This document shows, one piece after another, positions 9,599-17,149 of a stretch of 64,000 bases of DNA. The notes under the pieces are model-generated. The model made no database searches. It was not told where the DNA came from and saw nothing but the letters and a program-made list of their open reading frames with translations. This DNA is from Bradyrhizobium canariense (GTDB lineage Bacteria; Pseudomonadota; Alphaproteobacteria; Rhizobiales; Xanthobacteraceae), in NCBI RefSeq assembly GCF_019402665.1, contig NZ_VSST01000015.1, positions 267,951-331,950 on the forward strand, given 5' to 3'. Every line of letters starts with the position of its first letter. The first letter of the stretch is position 1. A program made the position numbers and the translations under genes.

Positions 9599-9616
9599 TA
9601 TCGTGCGATTTGAAAC

Positions 9617-9630
9617 TTGATCCGGATCAA
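9617..9630 (-). promoter_or_regulatory. FixK/FNR-type box upstream of hemA
   Basis: TTGATCCGGATCAA is a perfect palindrome matching the FNR/FixK consensus (TTGAT-N4-ATCAA). It is centred about 140 bp upstream of the hemA ATG and is downstream of the HEAT-repeat gene stop, so hemA is the target. Oxygen control of Bradyrhizobium hemA through an FNR-like site is established knowledge. Confidence 0.85.
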
Positions 9631-9673
9631 GTTCGCGCGAGACGTAATGTTGCTCTGCACCATTGCGCCCGGG

Positions 9674-10291
9674 CTATCTGCGCGCCCCGATCGCCTGATG
9701 GGCGTGCGCGGCGGACTTGCGCACATGTCCGTCGTCATCGTTCAGCAGCGGGGTCAGCGCGGGTAGGACGTCCGGATCGCCGAAAGTCTCGGCGATCTCG
9801 CAGGCCCACAATCGATGCCGCGGAAGCTCATCCCTGGAAAATGCATCGAACAGCAGCCGCCAATTGCCCGCGGCGGCGCCTCGCCGTAAGGTCCGCGCGG
9901 CTTCCTTCCGAACTCCGATTTCCGGATCGCGCCTGTAGAGATCAAAGGTCGAATGGAAATCCGCCTCATGCCAGATTTCCGCAAGGGCGCGAAGCGCGCA
10001 CTCCCGCGTCGATGCTTCGGGCGCCCTCAGAAGGGGCAGCACGAGATCATGAGCTTCGGCAAGCTTCCATTGCTCGACGATGCCGCAGGCGGTGCGCCTG
10101 ACGTAGTCTGACGTGTCGGAAAACGCAGTGGTAATAATCGTGCGGAGTTCATGCCCCCGCTTGTGTTGTCCGATGACCTCGATTGCGGTTCGCCGTACAA
10201 AGGCATCGCTCGCCGTTGACAGTGTCCGAAGCTCGCCCAGCGCTTCGTCGTCGTCCCGTGCGAGCAGGTTGCGGATGGCCTCATGGGTCAT
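9674..10291 (-). CDS. HEAT-repeat protein
   Basis: 205-residue soluble protein built of about five to six HEAT/armadillo-like helical repeats. Recurrent patterns are VRRTAIEVIGQ, VRRTACGIVEQ, TRECALRALAEI, VRKEAARTLRRG and VRKSAAHAHQAI. No signal peptide or membrane segment is seen. Such repeats form protein-binding solenoids; some bacterial relatives are bilin lyases or scaffold proteins, but no catalytic motif supports that here. It lies 16 bp downstream of the MBL-fold gene on the same strand, so the two probably share a transcript. An alternative ATG lies at 10284 in another frame. Confidence 0.75.
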   Translation of the reverse strand: MTHEAIRNLLARDDDEALGELRTLSTASDAFVRRTAIEVIGQHKRGHELRTIITTAFSDTSDYVRRTACGIVEQWKLAEAHDLVLPLLRAPEASTRECALRALAEIWHEADFHSTFDLYRRDPEIGVRKEAARTLRRGAAAGNWRLLFDAFSRDELPRHRLWACEIAETFGDPDVLPALTPLLNDDDGHVRKSAAHAHQAIGARR

Positions 10292-10307
10292 CGGCGGCCC
10301 CTGAAAC

Positions 10308-11369
10308 TCAGGTCGTCCTGAACTGCAACACGCCGTCTTTCATTTCCGCCGTCAGCCGGCCTTCCACGATCATGTAGTTGACGTGGGCGACCAGTTCGCC
10401 GGCGGCGAAACCCATCTGGTGTTCGTCCAGCACGTGCTTGTTGAACACCACGGGCACCAAGGCGCGCGAGGTCTGCGGCACCTCGCGGCAGGCTTCCGCG
10501 ATCAGGCGGCAGCGCTCCTCGTGGTGATCGGCGAGCTGCTTGATGCGGGTCTTCAGCCCGTAGAACGGCACGCCGTGGCCGGGCAGCACCAGCACGTCAT
10601 AGGGCAGCGTCGTGGTGAGGCTGGCGAGCGAGGCCAGATATTCGCCGAGCGAGTTCTGGTCGGGTTCGACCGCCCACACGCTGACGTTCGGCGAGATCTT
10701 GCTCAGCACCTGGTCGGCCGAGAGGAACAGCTTGTCGTCGGCGCAATACAGCATCACCTGGTCGAGCGCGTGACCGCCGCCGGTGATCACCTTGAAGCGG
10801 CGCGTGCCGATCACGACGTCCTCGCCATGCGAGATGCGGCGGTAGGACGGCGGCAACACCGAGACGCGCTTGAGATAGTCCTGGCCGCGGCCGAGCAGCT
10901 TTTCCGTGAGCGACTCGTCCATGCCGTGGCGGCGGAAGAACAGCCGCTGCGCCTCCTTCCGCTCCTCGGTGCCGCGGTTCTGGTGATAGACCGATTGCAG
11001 ATATTCGACCTGAGACATCACCAGCGGGCAGTTGAATCGCTCGACGATCCACCCGGCCAGACCGACATGATCGGGATGGGAATGGGTCACGATCAGGCGC
11101 GTGATGTTGACGCCCTTCAGTGGTCCGTCGAACAGCTTCGTCCAGGCTTCGATCGTCTCCTCATTGCCGAAGCCGGCATCGATCATGGCGTAGCCGTCGC
11201 CATCGGCGAGCAGATAGATGTTCACATGGTTGAGGCGGAACGGCAGCTTCAGCCGCACCCACAACACGCCGGGCTTCACCTCGACGACCTCTTCGGGGCC
11301 GGGATGCTGTTCCCAGGGATAGCGCAGGGCGTCGGCGGAGGACTGCACGGTATCGGTCTTTGCGTTCAT
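10308..11369 (-). CDS. MBL-fold metallo-hydrolase
   Basis: 353-residue cytoplasmic metallo-beta-lactamase-fold hydrolase. The metal-binding motif THSHPDHVGL is at about residues 92-101, the second ligand region GGGHALDQVMLYC follows, then LFLSADQVL and a final LVLPGHGVPF. The C-terminal ~80 residues look like the small winged-helix-like tail found in LACTB2-type MBL hydrolases. Substrate class (thioester, nucleic acid or other) is not evident. It precedes the HEAT-repeat gene by 16 bp. No convincing ribosome site is seen at the ATG. Confidence 0.85.
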   Translation of the reverse strand: MNAKTDTVQSSADALRYPWEQHPGPEEVVEVKPGVLWVRLKLPFRLNHVNIYLLADGDGYAMIDAGFGNEETIEAWTKLFDGPLKGVNITRLIVTHSHPDHVGLAGWIVERFNCPLVMSQVEYLQSVYHQNRGTEERKEAQRLFFRRHGMDESLTEKLLGRGQDYLKRVSVLPPSYRRISHGEDVVIGTRRFKVITGGGHALDQVMLYCADDKLFLSADQVLSKISPNVSVWAVEPDQNSLGEYLASLASLTTTLPYDVLVLPGHGVPFYGLKTRIKQLADHHEERCRLIAEACREVPQTSRALVPVVFNKHVLDEHQMGFAAGELVAHVNYMIVEGRLTAEMKDGVLQFRTT

Positions 11370-11463
11370 GCTACCGGCTTAAACCCGCTCGCCGCGGCGC
11401 GCCAGCCGAAAAAGGACGCTGGCGCGCCCGCATAGCGGTCATTCCGGGTTGCGGAACGGCGGC

Positions 11464-13617
11464 TTACGCCGCCCGCATGTTGTTGAGGAACGCGTCGATC
11501 TCTCCGCGCAGCATGTCGGCTTCGCGGCGGAGCGCGTCGGAGGCGCCGAGCACTTCGTTCGCCGCTGCACCGGCTTCCGCCGAAGCCGTGGAGACGCCGA
11601 CGATGTTGCTGGAGACCTCGCTGGTGCCACCGGCCGCATGCTGGATGTTGCGGGCGATCTCGCGTGTCGCCGCGCCCTGTTCCTCGACCGCGGCGGCGAT
11701 CGTCGTGGTGACGTCGTTGATCTCGCCGATGATCCGGCCGATGCCCTGGATGGCGCCGACTGCCGAAGTCGTCACCGACTGCATGCTGGCGATCTGGCTG
11801 CGGATCTCCTCCGTTGCCTTGGCGGTCTGGCTCGCGAGGCTCTTCACCTCGGAGGCGACCACCGCGAAGCCGCGGCCGGCTTCACCCGCGCGCGCCGCCT
11901 CGATGGTGGCGTTGAGCGCCAGCAGATTGGTCTGCGAGGCAATCGTCTGGATCAGGTCGACCACCACGCTGATGCGGCTCGCGCTGTCGGCGAGGCTTTG
12001 CACCGTGGCGTCGGTCGCGCCGGCTTCGTCGACCGCTTTCCTGGCGATCGCGGCCGAGGTGACGACCTGCTTGCTGATCTCCTCGATCGAAGACGACAGC
12101 TGCTCCGTGCCTGACGATACGGTCTGCACGTTGACCGAGGTCTCTTCGGCTGCGGAGGCAACCGCGTTCACCAGCGCGTTGGACTGGTCTGCCGTGTTCG
12201 ACATGCTCTGAGCGGTCGATTGCATCGAATTGGCCGACTGCGCGAGATTGTCGAGTGCGGAGCGGACCGCGCCCTCGAATTCTGCAATCTTCGCCTCCAT
12301 CTGCGCCGCACGCTCGGCCTTGGCGACGCGATCCCTGTCCTGCTCGCTCGCAAGCGCCCGGGCTTCGATCATGCTGTCGCGGAACACCGTCAGCGTTTCC
12401 TTCATCGCGCCGATCTCGTCGTTCTGCCGGGAGCGGACGATCTCGGTGTCGAGATCGCCGGCCGAGAGCAACTGCATGGCGCGTTGAAGCTCGCGAATGC
12501 GGCGCAGGATGTTGCGGCCGACATAGAGCCAGACGAACAGCGCCGAGCCGACCAGCGTCAGTGCGCCGAGTGCCAGCATCGCGGTGGTCGCGAGCGAGAT
12601 CTCCTGCCGCGCCTGGAAGGTCGACGCATTGGTCTCCTTCTGCACACCCTCGACCAGCTGCTGCACGCTGATGCCGAGGCCGACATTGAGCTTGCGGGCC
12701 TCGTCCAAAATGGTCTGGCCGTAATCGATGGCGTCGAGCTCCTTCTGGCGGATCTTGAACACGCCGGACTTGCCTTCGCCGAAGGCGAACAGCTTTTGCA
12801 CGGTATCGCGCACCGCTTGCATCGAGGCAATGTTCGGCAGGTCCTCGAGGTTCGACTTGACGCGGTCGCGCGTCGCCTTGAACTCTTTCTCGATCGCCTC
12901 CAGCGTATCGCTGTTGTTGGCCGACAGCGCCGCCATCATGTCGGCGGCCATCAGATTGCCGTTGGCGGAGATGGTCGCGACCTGGGAGACAGTGCGGGCG
13001 GCTTCGGTGGCATCGTCGGCGGAAACTTCCGCCGCGCCGAGGATCGCGTTCAGGCGCGTTTGCGCATCCAGCATGGCAGGACCGGCCGCACCGACGAAGG
13101 TGAGCTGCGCCTTGCGGAGCGCTTCATATTGCTTGTCATGCAGCGCGCCGGCATCGAGCCGCTCGCGCGCGGCCGACACCAGGCTCTGGGTCGCCTCGTC
13201 GATGCTCTTGGCGGTGTCGCGCAATGCGGTTGCGATCTGCTTGTCGGCGCCGAGTTCGATGATCTCGCCAAGCTTGGCCATGGCAAGCTGCTGGATCTCC
13301 TGCACCTTCTTGGTGCGTTCGTTCAGCGCCTCGTCGGACGGCGACGCCAGGAGGCCCGGCCCCTGCGCCGCGAGCGTTGCGCTTTGCGATGCGAGTTGAA
13401 GGCTGGCGGAAAGGCGCGGGATGTCGCGGCCGCTCAGGTCCATCATGGTGCTGCCGAGATGGTGGAAGACGAAGCCGGCGCCGGCTGCAATCACGAGGCC
13501 CATGCCCGCGATCACCGCGAAGGCCGTGAACAGGCTGCCGCGCACGCCCCATGTCGGCATTTTGAAACGGGGCCGGATACGACCAAGCAAACGGCCAAGG
13601 CCCAGACGGATCGCCAT
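11464..13617 (-). CDS. Methyl-accepting chemotaxis protein
   Basis: 717-residue transmembrane chemoreceptor. An N-terminal helix (about residues 28-52) and a second (about 330-355) flank a helical periplasmic ligand domain of the four-helix-bundle type. A HAMP domain follows ([21 protein letters not shown]), then the conserved MCP signalling hairpin ([39 protein letters not shown]). No C-terminal pentapeptide for CheR docking is present. It signals to CheA/CheW, none of which are in this window. GGGGG sits upstream of the ATG. Gln/Glu-rich methylation helices are visible; the ligand is unknown. Confidence 0.93.
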   Translation of the reverse strand: MAIRLGLGRLLGRIRPRFKMPTWGVRGSLFTAFAVIAGMGLVIAAGAGFVFHHLGSTMMDLSGRDIPRLSASLQLASQSATLAAQGPGLLASPSDEALNERTKKVQEIQQLAMAKLGEIIELGADKQIATALRDTAKSIDEATQSLVSAARERLDAGALHDKQYEALRKAQLTFVGAAGPAMLDAQTRLNAILGAAEVSADDATEAARTVSQVATISANGNLMAADMMAALSANNSDTLEAIEKEFKATRDRVKSNLEDLPNIASMQAVRDTVQKLFAFGEGKSGVFKIRQKELDAIDYGQTILDEARKLNVGLGISVQQLVEGVQKETNASTFQARQEISLATTAMLALGALTLVGSALFVWLYVGRNILRRIRELQRAMQLLSAGDLDTEIVRSRQNDEIGAMKETLTVFRDSMIEARALASEQDRDRVAKAERAAQMEAKIAEFEGAVRSALDNLAQSANSMQSTAQSMSNTADQSNALVNAVASAAEETSVNVQTVSSGTEQLSSSIEEISKQVVTSAAIARKAVDEAGATDATVQSLADSASRISVVVDLIQTIASQTNLLALNATIEAARAGEAGRGFAVVASEVKSLASQTAKATEEIRSQIASMQSVTTSAVGAIQGIGRIIGEINDVTTTIAAAVEEQGAATREIARNIQHAAGGTSEVSSNIVGVSTASAEAGAAANEVLGASDALRREADMLRGEIDAFLNNMRAA

Positions 13618-13720
13618 CGAAATTCCCCCACGCGTGATCTTTATGTTTTCGCCGCGGAGTATCCTCGGGCCAGGTTAAAAAATCGCAAGTCGCTCAATTG
13701 GTTGCGCACGTTCCGCACAG

Positions 13721-13755
13721 CGAAAAAAGAAGGGCCGGCAACGATGCCGGCCCTT
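13721..13755 (-). terminator. Rho-independent terminator of the outer-membrane barrel gene
   Basis: AGGGCCGGCA (13731-13740), loop ACGA, and TGCCGGCCCT (13745-13754) form a perfect 10-bp stem. Read on the minus strand it is followed by TTCTTTTTTC. It lies 27 bp after the stop of the barrel gene. Confidence 0.9.
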
Positions 13756-13781
13756 CATCATGATAAGGTTTTGATAACCGT

Positions 13782-14507
13782 TCAGTAGCGCGCGACCGCC
13801 GAGTTGGCCCAGTTGAAGCGGTAGTTGACGCCCGCCTTGATGGTGTGGTCGTCGGTGGTGAAGTTGCCGGTGCCCGCCAGCGGACCACCGGTGAAGTGCG
13901 CGTCGCCGAAATTGTAGTACTGGTACTCGGCCTTGGCCGACCAGTTCGGGGCGAACATGTATTCGAGGCCGGCGCCGACGGTGTAGCCGTTGCGGTGATC
14001 GCCCGTGATGACGAAGGCCGCCGGCACGCCGCCGACAGTGACCTTCTCGTTGTTGTCGGAGTAGGCGTAGCCGCCCTTCACATAGAGCAGGCCCGGACCC
14101 CAGGTGTAGCCGACGCGGCCGGTGATCGAGCCGAGACCGCGCTGGTCGTTGGTGTAGGCGACGCCGCCCGGGAACACCGCGCCGACGCTGCCGGAGAGCC
14201 AGGAATACTGGCCTTCGACGCCGACGACGAAGTTCGGGTTGAACTGCCAGTCCGCACCAGCCTGCACGCCGCCGAGGAAACGGCCGTTGCCGTTATTGCC
14301 GGTGGAGAGGCCGCTGAAATTGTTGTCGCTGGAGAACGCGCCGCCGACATGGCCACCGATGTAGAAGCCGGTCCAGTTGTAGATCGGCGCGGCATAAGCG
14401 GGCGCGGGCGCCTTATAGTAATTGCGGTTACCGAGATCGGCACCGACTGCCGGCGCAGCAGCGCCCAGCACGAGCAGCGCAACGGTCGCAAACAGAATCT
14501 TCTTCAT
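13782..14507 (-). CDS. Outer-membrane beta-barrel protein (Omp31/porin-like)
   Basis: 241-residue secreted barrel protein. A cleavable signal peptide ends near AVGA, residues 1-23. The mature part starts with an alanine/proline/tyrosine-rich linker, then NWTGFYIGGHVGGAF, the hallmark of Omp25/Omp31-type rhizobial barrels. Alternating strands end in an aromatic C-terminus (VARY), as required for Bam insertion. It has its own terminator downstream and an upstream 223-bp gap, so it is probably a single, highly expressed gene. GGAG lies upstream of the ATG. Function is structural or porin-like; adhesion or haem binding is possible but not shown. Confidence 0.92.
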   Translation of the reverse strand: MKKILFATVALLVLGAAAPAVGADLGNRNYYKAPAPAYAAPIYNWTGFYIGGHVGGAFSSDNNFSGLSTGNNGNGRFLGGVQAGADWQFNPNFVVGVEGQYSWLSGSVGAVFPGGVAYTNDQRGLGSITGRVGYTWGPGLLYVKGGYAYSDNNEKVTVGGVPAAFVITGDHRNGYTVGAGLEYMFAPNWSAKAEYQYYNFGDAHFTGGPLAGTGNFTTDDHTIKAGVNYRFNWANSAVARY

Positions 14508-14730
14508 CGTCCAAACTCCAACACTTAGGTCCCCGGCAGGCGCGCTTTCCGCGCCGTCGTTGATTTTGCAGATAGCTCGCTTTTGACGAAAATGCTGTCA
14601 CATCCGTGGCACAGCGGCAGCCAACCTAACGTATTGGGCCGTAAATGATTTTCGTGCTTAATGTCGGCTTAAGAAGTGGTGAAGGAAGGCTTAACTCGGC
14701 GCTGTCAGTGTAACTTGCGCGCGCATCTCA

Positions 14731-15051
14731 TTAACCAAGACGGCGCCGCGCCTCATCGCGCATCTGTTCGCGGAATGCAGCGCGCTTTGCGGGCCGGTCT
14801 TCCTCGCGCACGTCATGACGATCGAAGACGTCGAACTTCTCCAGGATCGGGTAGCGCTCGCTCGCCATCGCGAGCACGCGCAGCACCTTGGTCGCGGACG
14901 GTGTCGGGCCGCTGACTTCCCAGCGCCGGATGGTGTCGGCGCCGCCCTTCTCCGGCAATCCGCAAAGCCGGGCCATGTCGGCCGCGGTGAGCTTGCGTTC
15001 GAGGACGTCCGAGAGATCGTTGCGGAGTTGCTTCAGTTCGGGACCGGTCAT
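14731..15051 (-). CDS. Helix-turn-helix DNA-binding protein
   Basis: 106-residue protein with an XRE/Cro-type helix-turn-helix at residues ~5-50 (LKQLRNDLSDVL, TAADMARLCGL, ADTIRRWEVSGPTPSATKVLRVLAMA). The C-terminal third is charged and has no recognisable domain. GAGG lies 5 nt before the ATG. The protein could regulate the neighbouring barrel gene or be autonomous; no operator is obvious. It is not paired with a toxin gene, so an antitoxin role is unsupported. Confidence 0.8.
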   Translation of the reverse strand: MTGPELKQLRNDLSDVLERKLTAADMARLCGLPEKGGADTIRRWEVSGPTPSATKVLRVLAMASERYPILEKFDVFDRHDVREEDRPAKRAAFREQMRDEARRRLG

Positions 15052-15087
15052 ATCGCCTCAATACGCGAAGTCGATGAGGTGAATGCA

Positions 15088-15192
15088 CTAGAGCATTATC
15101 GGTTCTGATTGAATCAGAACCGAAGCTCTAGATCCTTGTTTCGACGCGTTTTCTTCACGCGAACCGGCATCCACTTCGCTCGAAAACGCTTT
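15088..15192. repeat. Bradyrhizobium intergenic palindromic repeat
   Basis: An outer CTAGAGC (15088-15094)/GCTCTAG (15125-15131) pair brackets a perfect 12-bp hairpin, TCGGTTCTGATT (15099-15110) with AATCAGAACCGA (15112-15123). It continues with the characteristic GACGCGTTTTCTTCACGCGA and TCCACTTCGCTCGAAAACGC segments. This unit recurs between genes in Bradyrhizobium genomes (established, from memory). It occupies most of the 236-bp gap before the next gene. Confidence 0.8.
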
Positions 15193-15287
15193 AGCGCTGA
15201 TTCGGGTCCATCCGAAGGCGAGGCGCGGTAGCGGGCGGGCGTGCTAGTCTCGCGCCCGCCGGGCTCAGCAAAGGAAAGAATAGTCGC

Positions 15288-15635
15288 ATGCCCGTGTTCA
15301 AGCTGCCTCTGTCGGGGGACGTCGTGCAGTCCATCAACCCGATCACGTCGTTCTTCAGCCCGGCCGGCGGCCAGTTCGGTCTCGTGAACATCACGGTGGG
15401 CCAATCCTCGGCGCCCGATGTCGAGAAGGACCTACTGTCGGATGTCGGCAGTTACGGCAAGCAGATCGGCCAGGTCGCGGATGCGCTGCTCGTGGTCATT
15501 GAGCATCTGGAAGCGCTCGGTGACAGCGCATTCGGCGATGACAAGGCAATCGCGGCCTTCAAGGAACTGATGCACTCGGTCGCGACCGTCAAGGAGCGCC
15601 ACAACCGCAAGGCCTGTCGTCCGCGGCGGCGCTGA
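15288..15635 (+). CDS. Conserved hypothetical protein
   Basis: 115-residue soluble protein I do not recognise by function. It begins MPVFKLPLSGDVVQSINP, has a beta-rich first half, a helical middle (LADALLVVIEHLEALGD, AIAAFKELMHSVATVKE) and a basic tail. No signal peptide or membrane helix. AAGGAAAG precedes the ATG, and codon use is like the neighbours. A phage tail-fibre-like or CRISPR-like context is absent. It stands alone after a repeat element. Confidence 0.7.
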   Translation: MPVFKLPLSGDVVQSINPITSFFSPAGGQFGLVNITVGQSSAPDVEKDLLSDVGSYGKQIGQVADALLVVIEHLEALGDSAFGDDKAIAAFKELMHSVATVKERHNRKACRPRRR

Positions 15636-15759
15636 TCATGCCGTGCGACCGCGCTCCGGCACCTTCGTGTGCGCACGGAGTTATGAACGGAGTGCTATGG
15701 AATTCTTCCGAACAATGAACACTTGGCGTACGGGGTCTACGGCGACGAAAGGATCAGCG

Positions 15760-16053
15760 ATGACAGGCATCAAATTCGCGATTGCCGCACTTATCACGGT
15801 TGGCCTAGCTACGGCCCCCTCCGTTGTCGAGGCGAAGAAGCACAGGTCCGCCAGACACTACAGCTCCGTTATGGCGGCCCCGAGTTATGGCAGCGTTGGA
15901 GGGTCGATGGCCGTGCCGTCGAGGGCTTACGGCAGCTCAGGACAGACGGTGGGGACGGTCACGGCGCCGTCGATCGGCACGTATAATTGGCCTTCCGTCG
16001 GCGTCACCAACTCGGTTCCGACCTGGAGCAATACCAACCCGCCGGTTCGATAG
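15760..16053 (+). CDS. Small secreted protein, paralogue A
   Basis: 97-residue protein with a Sec signal peptide (MTGIKFAIAALITVGLATAP, cleavage near VEA), then a basic KKHRSARH segment and a Ser/Gly-rich linker. It ends in a block shared with the protein at 16862-17131: SSGQTVGTVTAPS, then PSVGVTNSVPTW and NTNP. The start is set by GAAAGGA 8 nt upstream and the signal peptide; longer in-frame starts exist from 15643 but lack these. It has no cysteine or enzyme motif. It probably works in the periplasm or outside. Function unknown. Confidence 0.75.
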   Translation: MTGIKFAIAALITVGLATAPSVVEAKKHRSARHYSSVMAAPSYGSVGGSMAVPSRAYGSSGQTVGTVTAPSIGTYNWPSVGVTNSVPTWSNTNPPVR

Positions 16054-16144
16054 CACGCGAACGCTCTGGGCGAGAGCCGATGTCGATCAGCGCGGCCGGT
16101 CGCAAGGTGAAGATCGCAACGCCCCCAGAGGGGAGCATGCGCCC

Positions 16145-16354
16145 TCAGGCGCCCCGGCCGGCCTGTTGGCCGATCACGCAGCGCCATCCCGCGAGGCGCT
16201 CGGCCGGATGCTGGTTCATCCATTCGGCAAGCTGCGGCGCACCCATCAGGCACGATTGCATCGAGACGTCGGCGAAATCGGATGTGGTGACGGTCTGCTC
16301 ATGACAGTTCGCTGGAGAGGCGAGGTTGCAGAGCACGGCGATGATCTTGATCAC
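16145..16354 (-). CDS. Small conserved hypothetical protein (micro-operon gene 2)
   Basis: 69 residues, starting MIKIIAVLCNLASPANCHEQ with a GTG start. It has a short hydrophobic N-terminus, two or three cysteines (Cys9, Cys17, Cys35) and a PAERLAGWRC segment near the end, suggesting export and disulfides. Its GTG overlaps the TGA of the upstream 54-residue gene (GTGA), so the two are translationally coupled. I recall similar short proteins in Bradyrhizobium but know no function. Confidence 0.6.
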   Translation of the reverse strand: MIKIIAVLCNLASPANCHEQTVTTSDFADVSMQSCLMGAPQLAEWMNQHPAERLAGWRCVIGQQAGRGA

Positions 16355-16515
16355 GCGAGGTTGCCTCCGTCGCTGCGACGCGCGGAGGCTCCGCTTGATG
16401 GTTCGCTCACCGGATCAGCCGGCGGGAAGATGCTGTCGTAGATCGCGCGCGCTTCCTGGATGAGGCGAATGCGCTCGCGCTCGGATTTCGAGACAAACTC
16501 AATAACCTGGCCCAT
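16351..16515 (-). CDS. Small conserved hypothetical protein (micro-operon gene 1)
   Basis: 54-residue protein beginning MGQVIEFVSKSERERIRLIQ, with an amphipathic helix (EARAIYDSIFPPADP) and a polar tail. No membrane segment. The ATG at 16515 is preceded by TTGGAGACGAC, a good ribosome site with GGAG. Its TGA overlaps the GTG of the next gene. Short length is the main doubt; the ribosome site and coupling support it. Confidence 0.6.
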   Translation of the reverse strand: MGQVIEFVSKSERERIRLIQEARAIYDSIFPPADPVSEPSSGASARRSDGGNLA

Positions 16516-16861
16516 GTCGTCTCCAATAGATTCTCAATCCATCATCACATGATGGAAATCATTTCATCCGGATGTGGGGTGTCGCCTTCGGCTTTGCAGC
16601 CGTGCGGGCGGTCACGAGGGATAAAAAGCCCGTGAGGATTCCGCTCCTGAGGGGGAGCGGGGTACCTTCAGCGATGCGCCGATCTCACGGCGCATCTGTT
16701 CGGCGGGGACCGCTTCGCAGCATCGTGATGAAGAGTTGAGCCCCGCGGGATGATGGCACTGCGGCACATTTTGTCGCGCGTGGAGTTGTAAGGTCACTCA
16801 GTGCACGGGTGCCTCGACGAACGGCATCGCGATTGAGAGACCGCGCCCGAAAGGATCAGCC
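16516..16861. other. Gene-free stretch with two inverted repeats
   Basis: 346 bp with no convincing gene. It contains CCGCTCC (16641-16647)/GGAGCGG (16654-16660) and a perfect 9-bp pair GATGCGCCG (16673-16681)/CGGCGCATC (16688-16696). The first hairpin lies beside AAAAAG at 16623-16628, so it could terminate minus-strand transcription. The last ~60 bp lead into the secreted paralogue B. Confidence 0.4.
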
Positions 16862-17131
16862 ATGACAAGAACGAAACGCTCCATTGCTGCACTTATCGCT
16901 CTCGGATTGGCTGCAGCGCCACTCGCCGTCAACGCACAAACGTCGGGGACGGGGACACCAAGCAGCACGAGCGGACGCTCCGGAGCACCAGTACAGCAAG
17001 GGACTATTGGAAGTTCCGGGCAGACCGTCGGGACCGTGACAGCGCCATCGGTCGGAACGTCCAACCAGCCCTCCGTCGGCGTAACAAACTCGGTCCCCAC
17101 CTGGAACAACACGAATCCCCGACCGAAGTAG
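16862..17131 (+). CDS. Small secreted protein, paralogue B
   Basis: 89-residue protein with a Sec signal peptide (about residues 1-24, cleavage near NAQ), a Ser/Thr/Gly linker and the same C-terminal block as the protein at 15760-16053 (SSGQTVGTVTAPS, PSVGVTNSVPTW, NTNP). The translation start contexts are nearly the same (GAAAGGATCAGC before each ATG). The two are about 0.8 kb apart, suggesting local duplication. No catalytic motif or cysteines. It converges with the peptide importer operon, 18 bp apart. Confidence 0.75.
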   Translation: MTRTKRSIAALIALGLAAAPLAVNAQTSGTGTPSSTSGRSGAPVQQGTIGSSGQTVGTVTAPSVGTSNQPSVGVTNSVPTWNNTNPRPK

Positions 17132-17149
17132 AAATCGCGATCGGCTGAC

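Noticed and set aside
16612..16797. 61-codon minus-strand frame with QMRREIG resembling the tail of the helix-turn-helix gene
   Set aside because: Too short and without a good start; at most a decayed fragment.
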